DNA from: Isoetes taiwanensis
Lineage: Eukaryota; Streptophyta; Lycopodiopsida; Isoetales; Isoetaceae
DNA length: 64,000 nucleotides
Direction of reading: 5' to 3'
NCBI GenBank assembly: GCA_021234155.1
Contig: JAJEKV010000002.1
Coordinates: 10,718,725 to 10,782,724, forward strand
Shown here piece after piece: positions 1-10,479 of the stretch. Position 1 is the first letter of the stretch. Every line of letters begins with the position of its first letter. The notes beneath the pieces were generated by a model. It made no database searches and had not been told where the DNA came from. It saw only the letters and a list, made by a program, of their open reading frames with translations. The translations under genes and the position numbers were made by a program.

Positions 1-765
1 AATCTTTCATGCCAAATTTCCACATCAGGGTTTGTGATTAGATTTATGCTTCCATGTCCATTTATATTTATTCCAAATAGGTTTCCTACTCTTCTTCCCA
101 AGAACTTTAATTTATCTCCTTCATATATTTTGCAATCCATTTGTTCAAAAACTACCTTAAATCCCATGTCAACAAGTTGAGATATTGAAATAAGATTTCT
201 TACTAGACTTGGAACACATAGCACATTGTTCAAATTCACACTTTTTCCATTCAAATCAAATATTTCAAGTACACCAACATCTCTAATTTTCTGCAGATCC
301 CCATTTCCTACTTGCACATGATCTCCATTTGCTCCTTTGCATTCTTTTAGGATTTTTGATGTGCATGCAATTGACCTTTCTGCTCCACTATCTAAAATCA
401 GAAGATTATCATCATTGTAAGCCTCACATGTGGAAAATAATTTGAATTTACTTACCTCTTCTTCATCTTCAGATTTTTCCTCTTCCAAGTATATTTCTTC
501 TGCCACATTTGCCTCAGCATTTATACTTCGACCTCTGCCTCTTCCTCTTCCCCTGAAACTTGAATTTGTTCTTCCTCCTCTGCCCCTTCTTTTATTACCA
601 GATTTTGGTGTAGAGCAGTTTGAAGCATAATGTCCCTTTCCCCCACAATTATAACAATTTACTTCCCTTCCTAGGTTAGGACAGTTTATTCTAATATGTC
701 CTAACTGATGACAATTGTAACAAGGCCCTACTTTACCTCCCTGTCGATTTTCAGACTTGCCTTTT
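1..765 (-). pseudogene. copia pol N-terminal part: zinc knuckles, aspartic protease, GAG_pre-integrase (partial)
   Basis: This is the part of the copia polyprotein that follows gag, read on the minus strand. Two CCHC knuckles (C-x2-C-x4-H-x4-C) lie at about 681-722 and 615-656; they would bind RNA in the particle. An Arg/Gly-rich linker and an acidic stretch follow. The protease active-site motif LDSGA is at about 381-398; the usual copia form is LDSGC/A. Downstream come the NVLCVPSL-NLISISQL motif and, at the window edge, the IWHER start of the pre-integrase domain. The frame is open from about 765 to 1. The preceding gag ORF ends at a TGA at 751 in another frame, so a one-base indel near 755-770 separates gag from pol. 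The protein continues beyond the window. Confidence 0.85.
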
Positions 766-1351
766 CCTCAGAATTTGGCAAGTTTCCTCATCTTCCATTA
801 CCTTAGCTTGCTCAATTTCTGTCTTCAACATTCTTTCTGCATCCATCCTTGTTCTTGCTATGGTTCTGATAAATATTGACACATTGCCAAGATTAGCTAC
901 TGCTCTAGATATTGCTAACACTTGTTGTTGTTGCGTATAGAAAACCCCTGCACCTTCCAAGTCAGCAATAATGTTATCAAAATTCTGAAAGAAATCATTT
1001 ACATCATCCTTTTCATGAAATTTCAGCCTCCTTAACTCATTTTCTAATACATCAATTTGAGAGGATGTCTTTTCCTCATAAGTAAGCAGCATGTATTTCC
1101 ACATTTGGTTTGGATTCATTCCCCTTAGCTTCAGCACAATGCTTGAACTCACTTTGCTGATTATGATCCCCTGTGCTTCTCTTATCTTTGCCATTTGTTC
1201 AGCAGAACCTTCCTTAGAGGTCACCTCTACCTCTCTTGTCTGAGTTTCTCCTTCCTGCTCATTGTTGGAAGATGAGCTTCCTTGAGTCATAACAGCAGCA
1301 CCCCTACTTCTGGAGTTTACACCAGCATCTCTAACTCTGGAGTTGACACCA
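751..1351 (-). pseudogene. copia gag, C-terminal part (UBN2-like)
   Basis: This is the C-terminal portion of a copia capsid protein. It has a Ser/Glu-rich linker, then the helical capsid-like region with LKLRGMNPNQMWKYMLLTYE, LENELRRLKFHEKDDVNDFF and a GNVSIFIRTIA segment typical of UBN2/retrotran_gag_2 families. In the other direction the frame runs on into the giant-LTR sequence only as an artefact of the insertion. The first 49 codons of gag lie 20 kb away at 22000-22144. The ORF ends at a TGA at 751, just before the zinc knuckles, through a frameshift. No function is expected from either half. Confidence 0.85.
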
Positions 1352-2921
1352 TGTGACGTTCCAGCATAACATACGGTATGAATATGTATATTATACTGAC
1401 ACGTCACTAGTACATGTCGACTCAGACGACATGTACACGGCGACCGTAAAGGGTAGTACCCTAGGGTACGACCTTGTGAACCATTATATTGCACATGTTA
1501 AGGCCACATGTGAATATAATATCTTTTGCCATGTGACAATAGCCCATTGACCAAAAGGGCCCAGCCCTAAAATTCGTGGGGATAAAGGGGCATAAACCCT
1601 AAAAGGGAAACCCTTTCGGTTTCCAGCCCTATAGGTCGGATTGGGCAGCATTGGGCGCTATTTAACTGAAGAGTAGCGAGAGGAATCGAATTCCTAGGTT
1701 GCAGCTTCGATCCAAGACCAGCCGATCTCGAAATCCAAAGAAAGATGGGCGCTTTGAGGAGGTGGGGAGCCAGCCAAGAAGCGGGTTAGTGGTTGATCCG
1801 ATGGTTAGATCCGAGTTTTCAGCCCTCATTCCATAGGATTAGTATCCATTCTTAGCTATAAGCAACCCTACTGCCTAAGAATGATAAACACTAACAAAGG
1901 AACCTAACCATGTATGATTAGGTAGATTAGAATAGATGTATTCTATTATTTCAGTTACATTGTGTTGATATTTTGACATTCTATCCCACTCTTGTGTATT
2001 GGGAAGGGGTAGAGACCCGAGCCCAAGTAGATGGATGATCCTAGTTTTAGCCCATTAATTCCTAATTAATGCGGCCCGTAATGAGCCCCCTCCGCTTTGG
2101 TTGTGGGTGGAGGGATCCGACCAGGCCGATAAGGAAGAACATGTCCCTACACCGTGACCCCTCGGTGTGTAAGGCCCAGCCTCCGGGGCTCCTCGGGCTA
2201 GGCTTAATGGTTTGTCACCTGCGTGGGGGGCAAGGCATGAGCTCGACACTTCGTGGGGTGATCGTCACCTTCCGGTGAGTTGAAGTCGAATAAGAGCGGT
2301 GGCTCTCTAGCCACTTTGTGAAGGGCATGGATGCTTCGGAGGGGAGGTGACTTCCCTCCTGCCTCATCGGGCTGGGGAGATGCAACCCGGTGGTAATAGC
2401 CCCTCGGCTATTCACGTGAGCGCTACGGTTAGGTCCCAAAGCTTTTCAACCTATTCGCAGAAGGTGTGCACCGGGGAGGGGATGGAGTGGACTACCCAAC
2501 GGCCATGTTCCTATGCCGACCAAATCCATTTGCCATGAATTACATGCGCATTGTTATCCGAGAGATTCAAGCCGCCGGTCTTTCCCCATGAGTCCAGAGC
2601 ACGGGTAGGTCTTCCCCATGTTATGTTGATGTCTTGATGTGTTGTTGCAGCTCTTTGTGATATGGTGGACCACCCTTCGAGGTGGGTATGTTATTGTTGA
2701 TTGATGTCATGTGCTCATGTTTGCTTACGCTTCCGCAGCTAGGATGATCCCGAGGGAGACGGGATGAATGACACGCCCATTCTTCTCCGTCGGGCTCTTG
2801 GCCACCATCAAGGGCCCGATGTTAGGTGGACGGCCTCATGTCAGCGAGCAGATGCTGGTTTGAGGGATGATCTCCAGTTTGTATACGATCGGGGCATCGT
2901 ATATGAGCTGGGGCCGTCACA
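1352..2921 (+). repeat. 5' LTR of giant element (1570 bp)
   Basis: It starts TGTGACG and ends CGTCACA, a perfect 7-bp terminal inverted repeat. It is collinear over its full length with 20440-21999, for example GGGTAGTACCCTAGGGTACG near 1450 and 20540. The copies differ by substitutions and many one- to three-base indels, several next to G/C runs. Confidence 0.95.
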
Positions 2922-2922
2922 A

Positions 2923-2934
2923 TGGTATCAGAGC
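2923..2934 (+). promoter_or_regulatory. Primer-binding site, initiator tRNA-Met type
   Basis: TGGTATCAGAGC lies one base after the end of the 5' LTR. It is the standard plant LTR-retrotransposon primer site complementary to the 3' end of initiator tRNA-Met, and it sets the element on the plus strand. Confidence 0.9.
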
Positions 2935-3180
2935 TCTGATCTTGGCAGACCAGGATCGAGCACTGACCGTAATCCTATAGGAACTAACTAATCTAGACAT
3001 TCAGTCTTGGAGATAAAAGCCCAAGCACGAACCTCGAGTAGTGGGAAATTTTTTTTCTTTCCCAGGATAGAGTTAGTAAGTATCTAGAATTAGGATAATT
3101 AGAGAACATAATTAAGATGAAATAGACAGGAGAAAAGTTTCCTAGGAAAGCCTAATAAATTTTAGTCACTTTTTAGCCGA

Positions 3181-3252
3181 CACCTCCAAGGGTGCGCCAG
3201 GAGCATGTTAGGTCCATACCTAATTGGTCTCTCGCGCACTCTTAGAGGGGTC
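3181..3252. repeat. Leader hairpin repeat, copy 1
   Basis: Outer arms CACCTCCAAGGGTGCGCC and CGCGCACTCTTAGAGGGG pair, as do inner arms TTAGGTCC and ACCTAA. It is the first of five copies of the same two-stem palindrome. Confidence 0.85.
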
Positions 3253-3394
3253 ACCCCATATGAGCCCTAGAACTTGGCCTTAGGAGCCCCAAATGGTAAA
3301 ACAAAAGATGAAATCCCATTTAAAAAGCTCGAAATAGCTAGATTTGTATGTTAAAACACAGAAAAACATTAAGTACAAGTCATTTTTGGAACAA

Positions 3395-3466
3395 CACCTC
3401 TAAGGGTGCGCCAGAGCATAGTTAGGTCACGACCTAACACCCTTCTCGCGCACTCTTGGAGGGGTC
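3395..3466. repeat. Leader hairpin repeat, copy 2
   Basis: Outer arms CACCTCTAAGGGTGCGCC and CGCGCACTCTTGGAGGGG, inner arms GTTAGGTC and GACCTAAC. It starts 214 bp after copy 1. Confidence 0.85.
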
Positions 3467-3607
3467 CCCTAAAAGTGACTTCGGAAATTACTCAAAACTT
3501 ACTCAAATTGTAAAAGTAATGATAGAATCTTGCTTAAAATGCTTAAATTAGTGGAAAAAGGCATGTTAAATTGTATAAATTGGATGAGTTAGAGCAGAAA
3601 AGGCCAA

Positions 3608-3679
3608 CACCTCTAAGGGTGCGCCAGGGCATAGTTAGGTCCGGACCTAACACCCCTCTCGCGCACGCTTAGAGGGGTT
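3608..3679. repeat. Leader hairpin repeat, copy 3
   Basis: The inner arm is perfect here (GTTAGGTCCGGACCTAAC). The outer arms are CACCTCTAAGGGTGCGCC and CGCGCACGCTTAGAGGGG. It starts 213 bp after copy 2. Confidence 0.85.
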
Positions 3680-3950
3680 CGAAGGAAAATGGTCGAAGAA
3701 GACCCCAAATTGATCCAAGGTGGGGAGAGTGTCATCAACAAACCAAGAAAATAAGCAAGGCAGAGATGGAGGTCGTGCAACACTTTGAAGAATCATTGGC
3801 GTGCACGCTCCACGCATGTAACTAAGGAGGTTATATGTAAAAGTGTGAAAATTTTGAATAATAAGGACGTATAGTTTGTTTAAAATGTGCACGGGATCAA
3901 GTGTAGTAGCAATTAAGGAGCAAATGGGAAATTTTGGTTTTGGAGGTCAA

Positions 3951-4022
3951 CACCTCTAAGGGTGCGCCAGAGCATAGTTAGGTCCCAACCTAATACCCTC
4001 CTCGCGCACTCTTAGAGGGGTC
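3951..4022. repeat. Leader hairpin repeat, copy 4
   Basis: Same two-stem structure with inner arms TTAGGTCC and ACCTAA. It starts 343 bp after copy 3, so this spacer holds about 130 extra bases. Confidence 0.85.
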
Positions 4023-4163
4023 CAGCCAACTGGGCCCTTGATCAGCCACTTACCTACTCCAAATGAAGTAAATAAGCAAAGAAACTTGCAGTTAAGAGGA
4101 AAATAAGTAGGAATTCACGTCTTTGAACTTGTTCTTGGCATCCATTAGGCATAGATAGACCAA

Positions 4164-4235
4164 CACCTCCAAGAGTGTGCCAGAGGCCACTTAGGTCCCA
4201 ACCTAACACCCTCCTCGCGCACTCTTAGAGGGGTC
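4164..4235. repeat. Leader hairpin repeat, copy 5
   Basis: The left arm is the most diverged (CACCTCCAAGAGTGTGCC), but the right arm CGCGCACTCTTAGAGGGG is unchanged. It starts 213 bp after copy 4. Confidence 0.8.
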
Positions 4236-5398
4236 CGATTTTTCAAACCCCATAACTTGAGCTACAGAGCTCCAAATCGCCTGAAATTTGTTGCAATAGG
4301 ACCGTTAGACAGCCTAGAATCCATTTATGACCTCAAGGTCAAACCCCAGCTCAAAATGACCAAAATTGCTCAAACCCTTGAATTGTTTTTCCAAACTGTG
4401 GTTTGTTTGTAAATAGAAGCATACCCCATTAGTACCTCACAAGTATTGCTCTCGGCTCAAAGCTGATGCCTTACTCCTAGATAGAAGTGCCCAAGAACAC
4501 CCCTTTGTTATAGTTATCTAGGCCTCAGCATAGCAACCAGGGTTGCCCTTAAGGGTAAATTTACATAGGCGTAATTTAAAAATGTTGGCGAATCACAACC
4601 TTTTTAGGAATATCTATGTTGGCGAATTTTTTATGAACATAACATCTAGCCATAGAAATGTTGGCTAATCTTGTTGACCAACCATATTTAACAAGAAGAA
4701 TTCATTTTTTACCCTTTCCTTTTTTTGTTTAATCGGTTATTGATCTCATTAAGCTTAGCTAGAGAAAGAAATCCTTTAGAATCAAATTTAAGAAAGTGTG
4801 CCTATTTAGGTGTTGTATTTGTATTACGTTTCTATCATTGCTCAAGAAGTGTACTCTTTTCAGTGAGGATCTCGCATTGTCGATAGCACCTCACATTGTT
4901 AGTTCATAATCGTCATGCATGTGACTAGGAATTTTCCAGGAAATTTTTACAAGACATCTTAACTTTCACATCTTTACAAGCCAATTTACTCACTTATCCT
5001 TGTCTTATTCGCATGTTTCGTTGCATATACTCTCATCGTGCATGAAAGCATATTTGATATTCAAGCTATTTTTTGCCTTGGAACATTTTATATTCTAGCA
5101 GAAGCATCTAGCACGCTGGTAAAAGAGAGTTTTAAGTTGTATCACTAATTGTAGGTAATGCATTACTAATTTATACGTAATTGTTTAAGTTATGAAATCT
5201 TTGATATGATGTTGTTGTTGTGAAGGTCATGTGAACAAATGGTTCTAAATATTGGGATCCCATCCATATCTAAGCGGACATGTGCACGCAAGCATTTAAC
5301 TAGTGGTGTTTACAAGCCCAAGGTAGAATATAACATACTTGTAGAAGGAAAGAAGCAAAATCTAAATAAACAAAAACACTTAGCATCTGGTTTCCGAA

Positions 5399-5485
5399 TT
5401 GGCTTATTAGAACCTTGGCAGCATCGAACCTTGGCTTATTCGAACCTTGGCTTATTCGAACGTTGGCAGCATCGAACCATCATGC
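5399..5485 (+). repeat. Short tandem repeat around TTGGCTTATTCGAACC
   Basis: A ~20-bp unit (CCTTGGCTTATTCGAA / CGTTGGCAGCATCGAACC) is repeated four to five times with variation. It produces a fortuitous repetitive ORF in the right-hand part of the hAT 3' flank. Confidence 0.6.
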
Positions 5486-5767
5486 CGAAATATTTGTTAA
5501 AGTCTGGTTTATTCGAAAGCACTATTCCAAAATTATTGATCGATTCACTGTTCATGGCAAGACCCTATGTTTTCCGGATCAATCTGCCTGCTGCATGCCG
5601 ATCTTATGAAGCCCAGCCTATGTCTACACAATAACAAAACCCGACTACAATAAGCCGACTGCATCTCGTTTCATGTTTGAAAATCTCTGATACTTTATAA
5701 GTTAGAGGCTGCATGCCAATTCCTCTGTCCTCTGAGCCAAAGTTTGCAAGATCTGCTAACTAACACA

Positions 5768-6345
5768 GACTGGATAAGACCATATCAAACATTTTAACAA
5801 TAAGCTTTATGATAGGATTACTGTTCAAAACATGACAAAGCACTGGATCGGATAACAAATAGCATATAAGCTTTAAGTTCCAAAGTGAACTGCTTTTCCA
5901 AATGATTAGGCTTACCATACCAATGAACCTGCAGAATGTCCATGCACTTCTGAACATGGACATTTTGTCTTGAAGACATGAAGACACCATTTTCAAGAAC
6001 CTGCATAATCCTCTTGTAACTTACATAGACTGCTTCAGAAGACTGGATAAGACCATATCAAACATTTTAACAAAAAGCTTTATGATAGGATTACTGTTCA
6101 AAACATGACAGTACAGATCAGATAGAGATACTTCAAGTCTTTTTGAATGAGACAAATAGCATATAACCTTTAAGTTCCACATGCCTACAACAATGCATAT
6201 GAATCTACAGAAGTAAAGAAAGATAATCCTCATAGTCTTTAAAGAGTACGCTTACCATACCAATGAACCTGCAGAATGTCCATGCACTTCTGAACATGGA
6301 CATTTTGTCCTGAAGACATGAAGACACCATTTTCAAGAACCTGCA
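5768..6345. repeat. Tandem duplication of ~280 bp inside the hAT element
   Basis: The block starting GACTGGATAAGACCATATCA near 5768 recurs near 6041. Both copies end with CATGCACTTCTGAACATGGA and CACCATTTTCAAGAACCTGC (near 5940-6005 and 6281-6345). The second copy carries about 60 extra bases. It lies downstream of the transposase dimerisation block, so it is probably 3' untranslated or an intronic duplication. Confidence 0.8.
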
Positions 6346-9300
6346 GAATCTGGTTGAAAGCTCCAACCACTTGATGAATCTAAAGATTTTGAACTTCCTG
6401 CAATCTCCAAGCCTGCTTGACTCTCTCTTCTTGAAGTTGAATCCCATAAAGCTAACGCTCTATCAAATGGAAAATCCTTGAGAGTGTAATTGCATGTGTA
6501 TGATCGTAAAACAATATCCAAATTCTTCTTCAGCCTATTGCGGACCTTATTCTTCAGATAATTCATGGTGCTAAATACTTGTTCGTCCTCCACAGAGCCC
6601 AAAATCATGGTTTGACAAAGACAGACAAGTTTAAAATACTCTGGGATTCGATCTTGAAGAAACTGACTATTACTAAGCAGCATCCAAAGTCTAGTAATTG
6701 AACCACATTCCTTGGGCTCCTCTAGTTGTGCGCATTACACCCACATAGTTTCCCCAAAACATTGCGCTTGTTCCATCAATGCATTCCCATCTATGATGCC
6801 GCAAACTGTTTCTGATTCTACAATAACAGGCTTAGAAAAATGATCTTTTAAAGTACGAACCTTGCTCTTGAAATCAATCTGCTTTAAACGCTTATGATGA
6901 TCACTTTGTGGTCTGATCCAGAACTGAGGATACACAATAGACATTGCATCCAGGATTTCATCCCTTGGAAAAGGATCCCGTATTTCTTTAGCTAAAGTAC
7001 CTGCTATATCATGAAGATTTTTGCGTATATTTTTGTAACTATTTCAGCAAATATATCTCTGGTTATGGGAGCTCGTCGCAATAGACGCCCTCGAATACGT
7101 TTCTTTGGTGCATACATCTGCAAATTCGTCTACTAGATAATGTAGCAATAAGACATATAAAAGACAAGATTGAAATGCTACATAAATAAATAGTACCTGC
7201 ACTAAATTAGAGTGGACCTTCATGCATAATTTCTCGTTGGCATCAAACTCCAAAATGCTTTTATTGCCATCTACATCAAGTAACTCATACCATAACACAA
7301 ATTTCTCTGCATCATATGGACCATCGACAGGATACATAAAATCTAATGCAAGACATGCCATCTGTCTCGCCCGTACATACTCTGAAATGTACATAGTGCG
7401 TTTTGAGCAAGCTTTGTTAAGAAGTTCAGCTCCTTTAACATGGGAATGCATGCCACAATTCATCAAAAGGAACCAATGTCAAAAAACATGCAAAAACATG
7501 CCTCTCCTCTCCTCTCCTTTGCTTGCTTAAAAGGTATGGTTCATTGCCCGGTTTTTGTTTGCGTGGCTTTTTATTGTTTTTTTTTGCCACTCTAAAGGGC
7601 CCCCCCCCTGCCATCCCCTTGTTTTCAGCTAAAGAATAAGGCTTCCAAGCAAGCAACATACCATTACCATAGTTGTGCTTGTTTTTAAAAATTTCCTTTT
7701 CTTTCATTAAAAATTTTATACTCATAAGCTGTTTTGAATTCTCATATAATAGTCTTCTCCCAACACCATTGTACCGCACCTAAGGTTTTGGATTTAAAAT
7801 AAAAAGAACCCTTGTTCAAAGCATCATATGCCACTACCCAATTGAGGTTTCAAATAAAAAAAAACCCATTAGAACGCTAACACACCATAAATTTATTTGG
7901 GTCCTCTATAATATCCCAAATTCCTCGATACACATAGTAGAAACTCCTTGTTTTATGTCTTTTAGGTAGCAAGGGAAGAGTAATGTCAAAAAATAGAAAA
8001 AAAATACCAAAACCCATTAACCAAGGTGAAACCTCATTACAAAATTCCTTGTCAAACAAAGAGGAAATTGGCAATGAATACCATGGCCATAGGATACCCA
8101 ACATACCCTATCAAGAATCTCAAATTTGAAGGCCAAAATTCCTTTTCAAAGTCATAAATGAATGGTGTAAGCACATTCTTTGGTACCGCCGAGTCAACAA
8201 TGTCTCGAGATCCACGAGTTGAGCAAGTAATTGTATTGGTTTCTCTGAGTCTTGCCCACTTTTTGATGACAACTTATCCATTAACCCGACCAAGGAAGGG
8301 TACTCCAAATATAGGCGTTGTGCTGGTTTATAGAGGGATATCCACCTCAGACATTAACAATTTCAATAGCTTGTTACCCTTAGTCAAGCCTATTGCCATC
8401 TTCTTAAACTTATGGAATCTAGGATAGAAAATCCATCAAAGCAGAACTTATAAATAATACAAATGTAATAACCAAAAAAAAAGTACCTAACATACCTTTT
8501 TGAGCTTCGACAGAAGAAGTTATAAACATCCTTTATTAAGCTCTCAATCTTCATGACGCAATCAAAATTGTCTACAATTTTGTATGCAAGGTTCATTCTA
8601 TGAGCCATGCAATGCACACCAAGAGCATAAGGTGCCAATGTAGTTTGAATCCTAACTGTAAGCCCATTACGACATCCTTGCATTACAGATGCACCATCCA
8701 TGCCAATGCAGACCAGCTTTCTTGCAATATCAAGTGTTGAAAGCCCCAAATCTGTCTTTAAACTCTCGTCAACAATTGCATATATATTCTCCATCCGATT
8801 GCATTTTTTTGCAAGCGCATGATCCTAACATAAGATGCTCGTCTAACAAAGTGGGTCACGTAGTATACTGTTATGCACAGCCAAGAAGAGTTATCTTTTG
8901 CGGTTGCCTCATCCAATGACATAGCAAAAAAATCACACCTATGGAGATCTTCTTGCAAATCTTGTCTAACCACTTCATCAATGCATTTTGCGAACTCCCA
9001 ACCACTTTGCTTAGATCAATGTGAGTTGGGAAAGTTCTGGTTACTAGGCTGCATTTCCAAAATCTCTTTTTCCTTAGGATAATCAGCCATAGGCCTTCCT
9101 TTTTTTAAAGCATGGAATAACGCCCAGTAGCTGCACCAATCTTGCTTGCGATTTTTATCGATGATTTTTGAAGCAAATCTTTGATCGGTTTCACAACGGG
9201 TAAGTCTTTCTTTGCAAGGTACTCTGTATATTCCTCAACATACTGCAAATGCCTACACTCATCCTTTGTTTTCCACCTCATCACGGACACTTCCTTTCCA

Positions 9301-9624
9301 TCCTCCAGATTCTTATCATAGGTTTTACCAAAGATGCTTCTCTATTGTGTCTAACTTCAGCTGCAGGTCGACATTAGCTCCTTGTTTCCATGAACATGCA
9401 TCACATCGTGCTCGTCGTGCTCTTGGAAACCCAAATTCATCTTCTTCGACTATAGGCCTTATGTAAGGAAATCTTCTACCCCAATCTTCCTGAAAATCTC
9501 TACCTTGAGTCCACTGACCTGACTGCCTTTTCCGCTTCTTGCTTTTGGCGTTGTCAACATCAACATTTTCTTGAGGTTCATTTCTTTGCTTGATCGGTGG
9601 ACACCTTTTCACTTGAACCTTCAA
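6333..9624 (-). pseudogene. hAT transposase gene, degenerate or multi-exon
   Basis: Minus-strand coding blocks appear in hAT order. A basic N-terminus with a zinc-finger-like segment (RCDACSWKQ) is at about 9325-9624. The RNase H-like core follows at 8758-8973 (DFFAMSLDEAT) and 8490-8794 (CIGMDGASVMQG, then ALGVHCMAHRMNLAYK). A helical region is at about 7044-7466. The C-terminal dimerisation block is at 6333-6683, with GSVEDEQVFSTMNYLKNKVRNR. The blocks lie in different frames with stops between them. Some gaps may be introns, but the frame breaks inside the core suggest decay. The core resembles the KIAA1586/ZNF862-like hAT group, an assignment made from motif style only. Confidence 0.8.
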
Positions 9625-10479
9625 CTATGGCTTCCGGACTCTCCTCGCACACGTCTTCTTTGCTACAATTGCCCTAGCGTTGTTGTTGCTCTTAAAAATG
9701 ACAAAATGCTCCGTGTAGACATTCTTATCTGCCTAAGGTCTGGAAATACAGCAAGGAAACTGAGATTCAGAAATTAGAAACGTAATCATGAAGGTCTTTG
9801 AACTATATAGGCTAAACCAAAAGAACTTGTATGTTCAAGCATCTTGCATATTCACAAACATACTGCTGTCATATTCCTCACTAGTTTGCATGGCACTCAT
9901 AATCTAATGCAACTATGCTTGATTAAAGCATCATCAAAGGGAATAACTCAGCATCATCAAAGTATGGCACAAAAGGAAAGTACCTTTAACATCAACCGAG
10001 AAGACTGTGAAACGGGTGTAGGATATGCCATGCTTGAAATCGTATAATGTAGTGCCAAGCCAGTAACGGCTCTCAAGCCTTCATTCAGGTTAAAATTTCC
10101 TGCTACAACAGAAATCGTATAGATTATTCACAGAGCTTAAATGCCGGTTGTGAGCAATTTCTTACTCAGAATTCATGGTATAAGTCGACATTGTAGATTT
10201 CGTTTGCAAGAAATTTACCTCATTGGAGGGGTGCTAAGAGGCGAATCCATCAAATCGGTCCACCGCCTCCATAGAATTGGCGGCTAAACCGTAAACCTCG
10301 GCCTAAGAATATGGGGCGAAAGAAAAAAAAATTGGGAGATGAACCATCGAAAGTTGGCAAATTTTTTTCCCCTATTATTCAATGGTATCCTACTAACATT
10401 TAGAAATACATTTTAGAAAAAACCTTGAAAATAGCCATTGGGCTAAAATTCGCCCCTTAAGGGCAACCCTGATAGCAAC

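Larger units (their letters stand above)
2935..4529 (+). other. Non-coding leader of giant element with five hairpin repeats
   Basis: No ORF of note is present. The stretch is built of diverged units whose most conserved part is a ~72-bp imperfect palindrome (see the five copies listed separately). AT-rich, poorly conserved DNA separates the palindromes. The region ends at the 8-bp target duplication of the hAT element. Confidence 0.7.
4538..10471 (-). mobile_element. hAT DNA transposon (5934 bp) inside the giant LTR element
   Basis: The 18-bp terminal inverted repeat CAGGGTTGCCCTTAAGGG is at 4538-4555 and, as its reverse complement, at 10454-10471. An exact 8-bp duplication ATAGCAAC flanks it at 4530-4537 and 10472-10479. 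TIR sequence class and 8-bp duplication are diagnostic of hAT. A broken transposase gene lies inside on the minus strand. The left subterminal region repeats a TTGGCGAAT-like motif (about 4584 and 4619), a possible transposase-binding site. Confidence 0.95.

Noticed and set aside
1353-1550. ORF 1353-1550 and the paired ORFs at 2764-2991 and 21842-22087 as genes
   Set aside because: They lie in the LTRs of the giant element and occur in both copies only because the LTRs are repeats.
3181-4235. Regularly spaced repeats as a CRISPR array
   Set aside because: Units are palindromes of 72 bp with 140-270 bp spacers inside an LTR element of a plant genome; no cas genes and spacers are related to each other.
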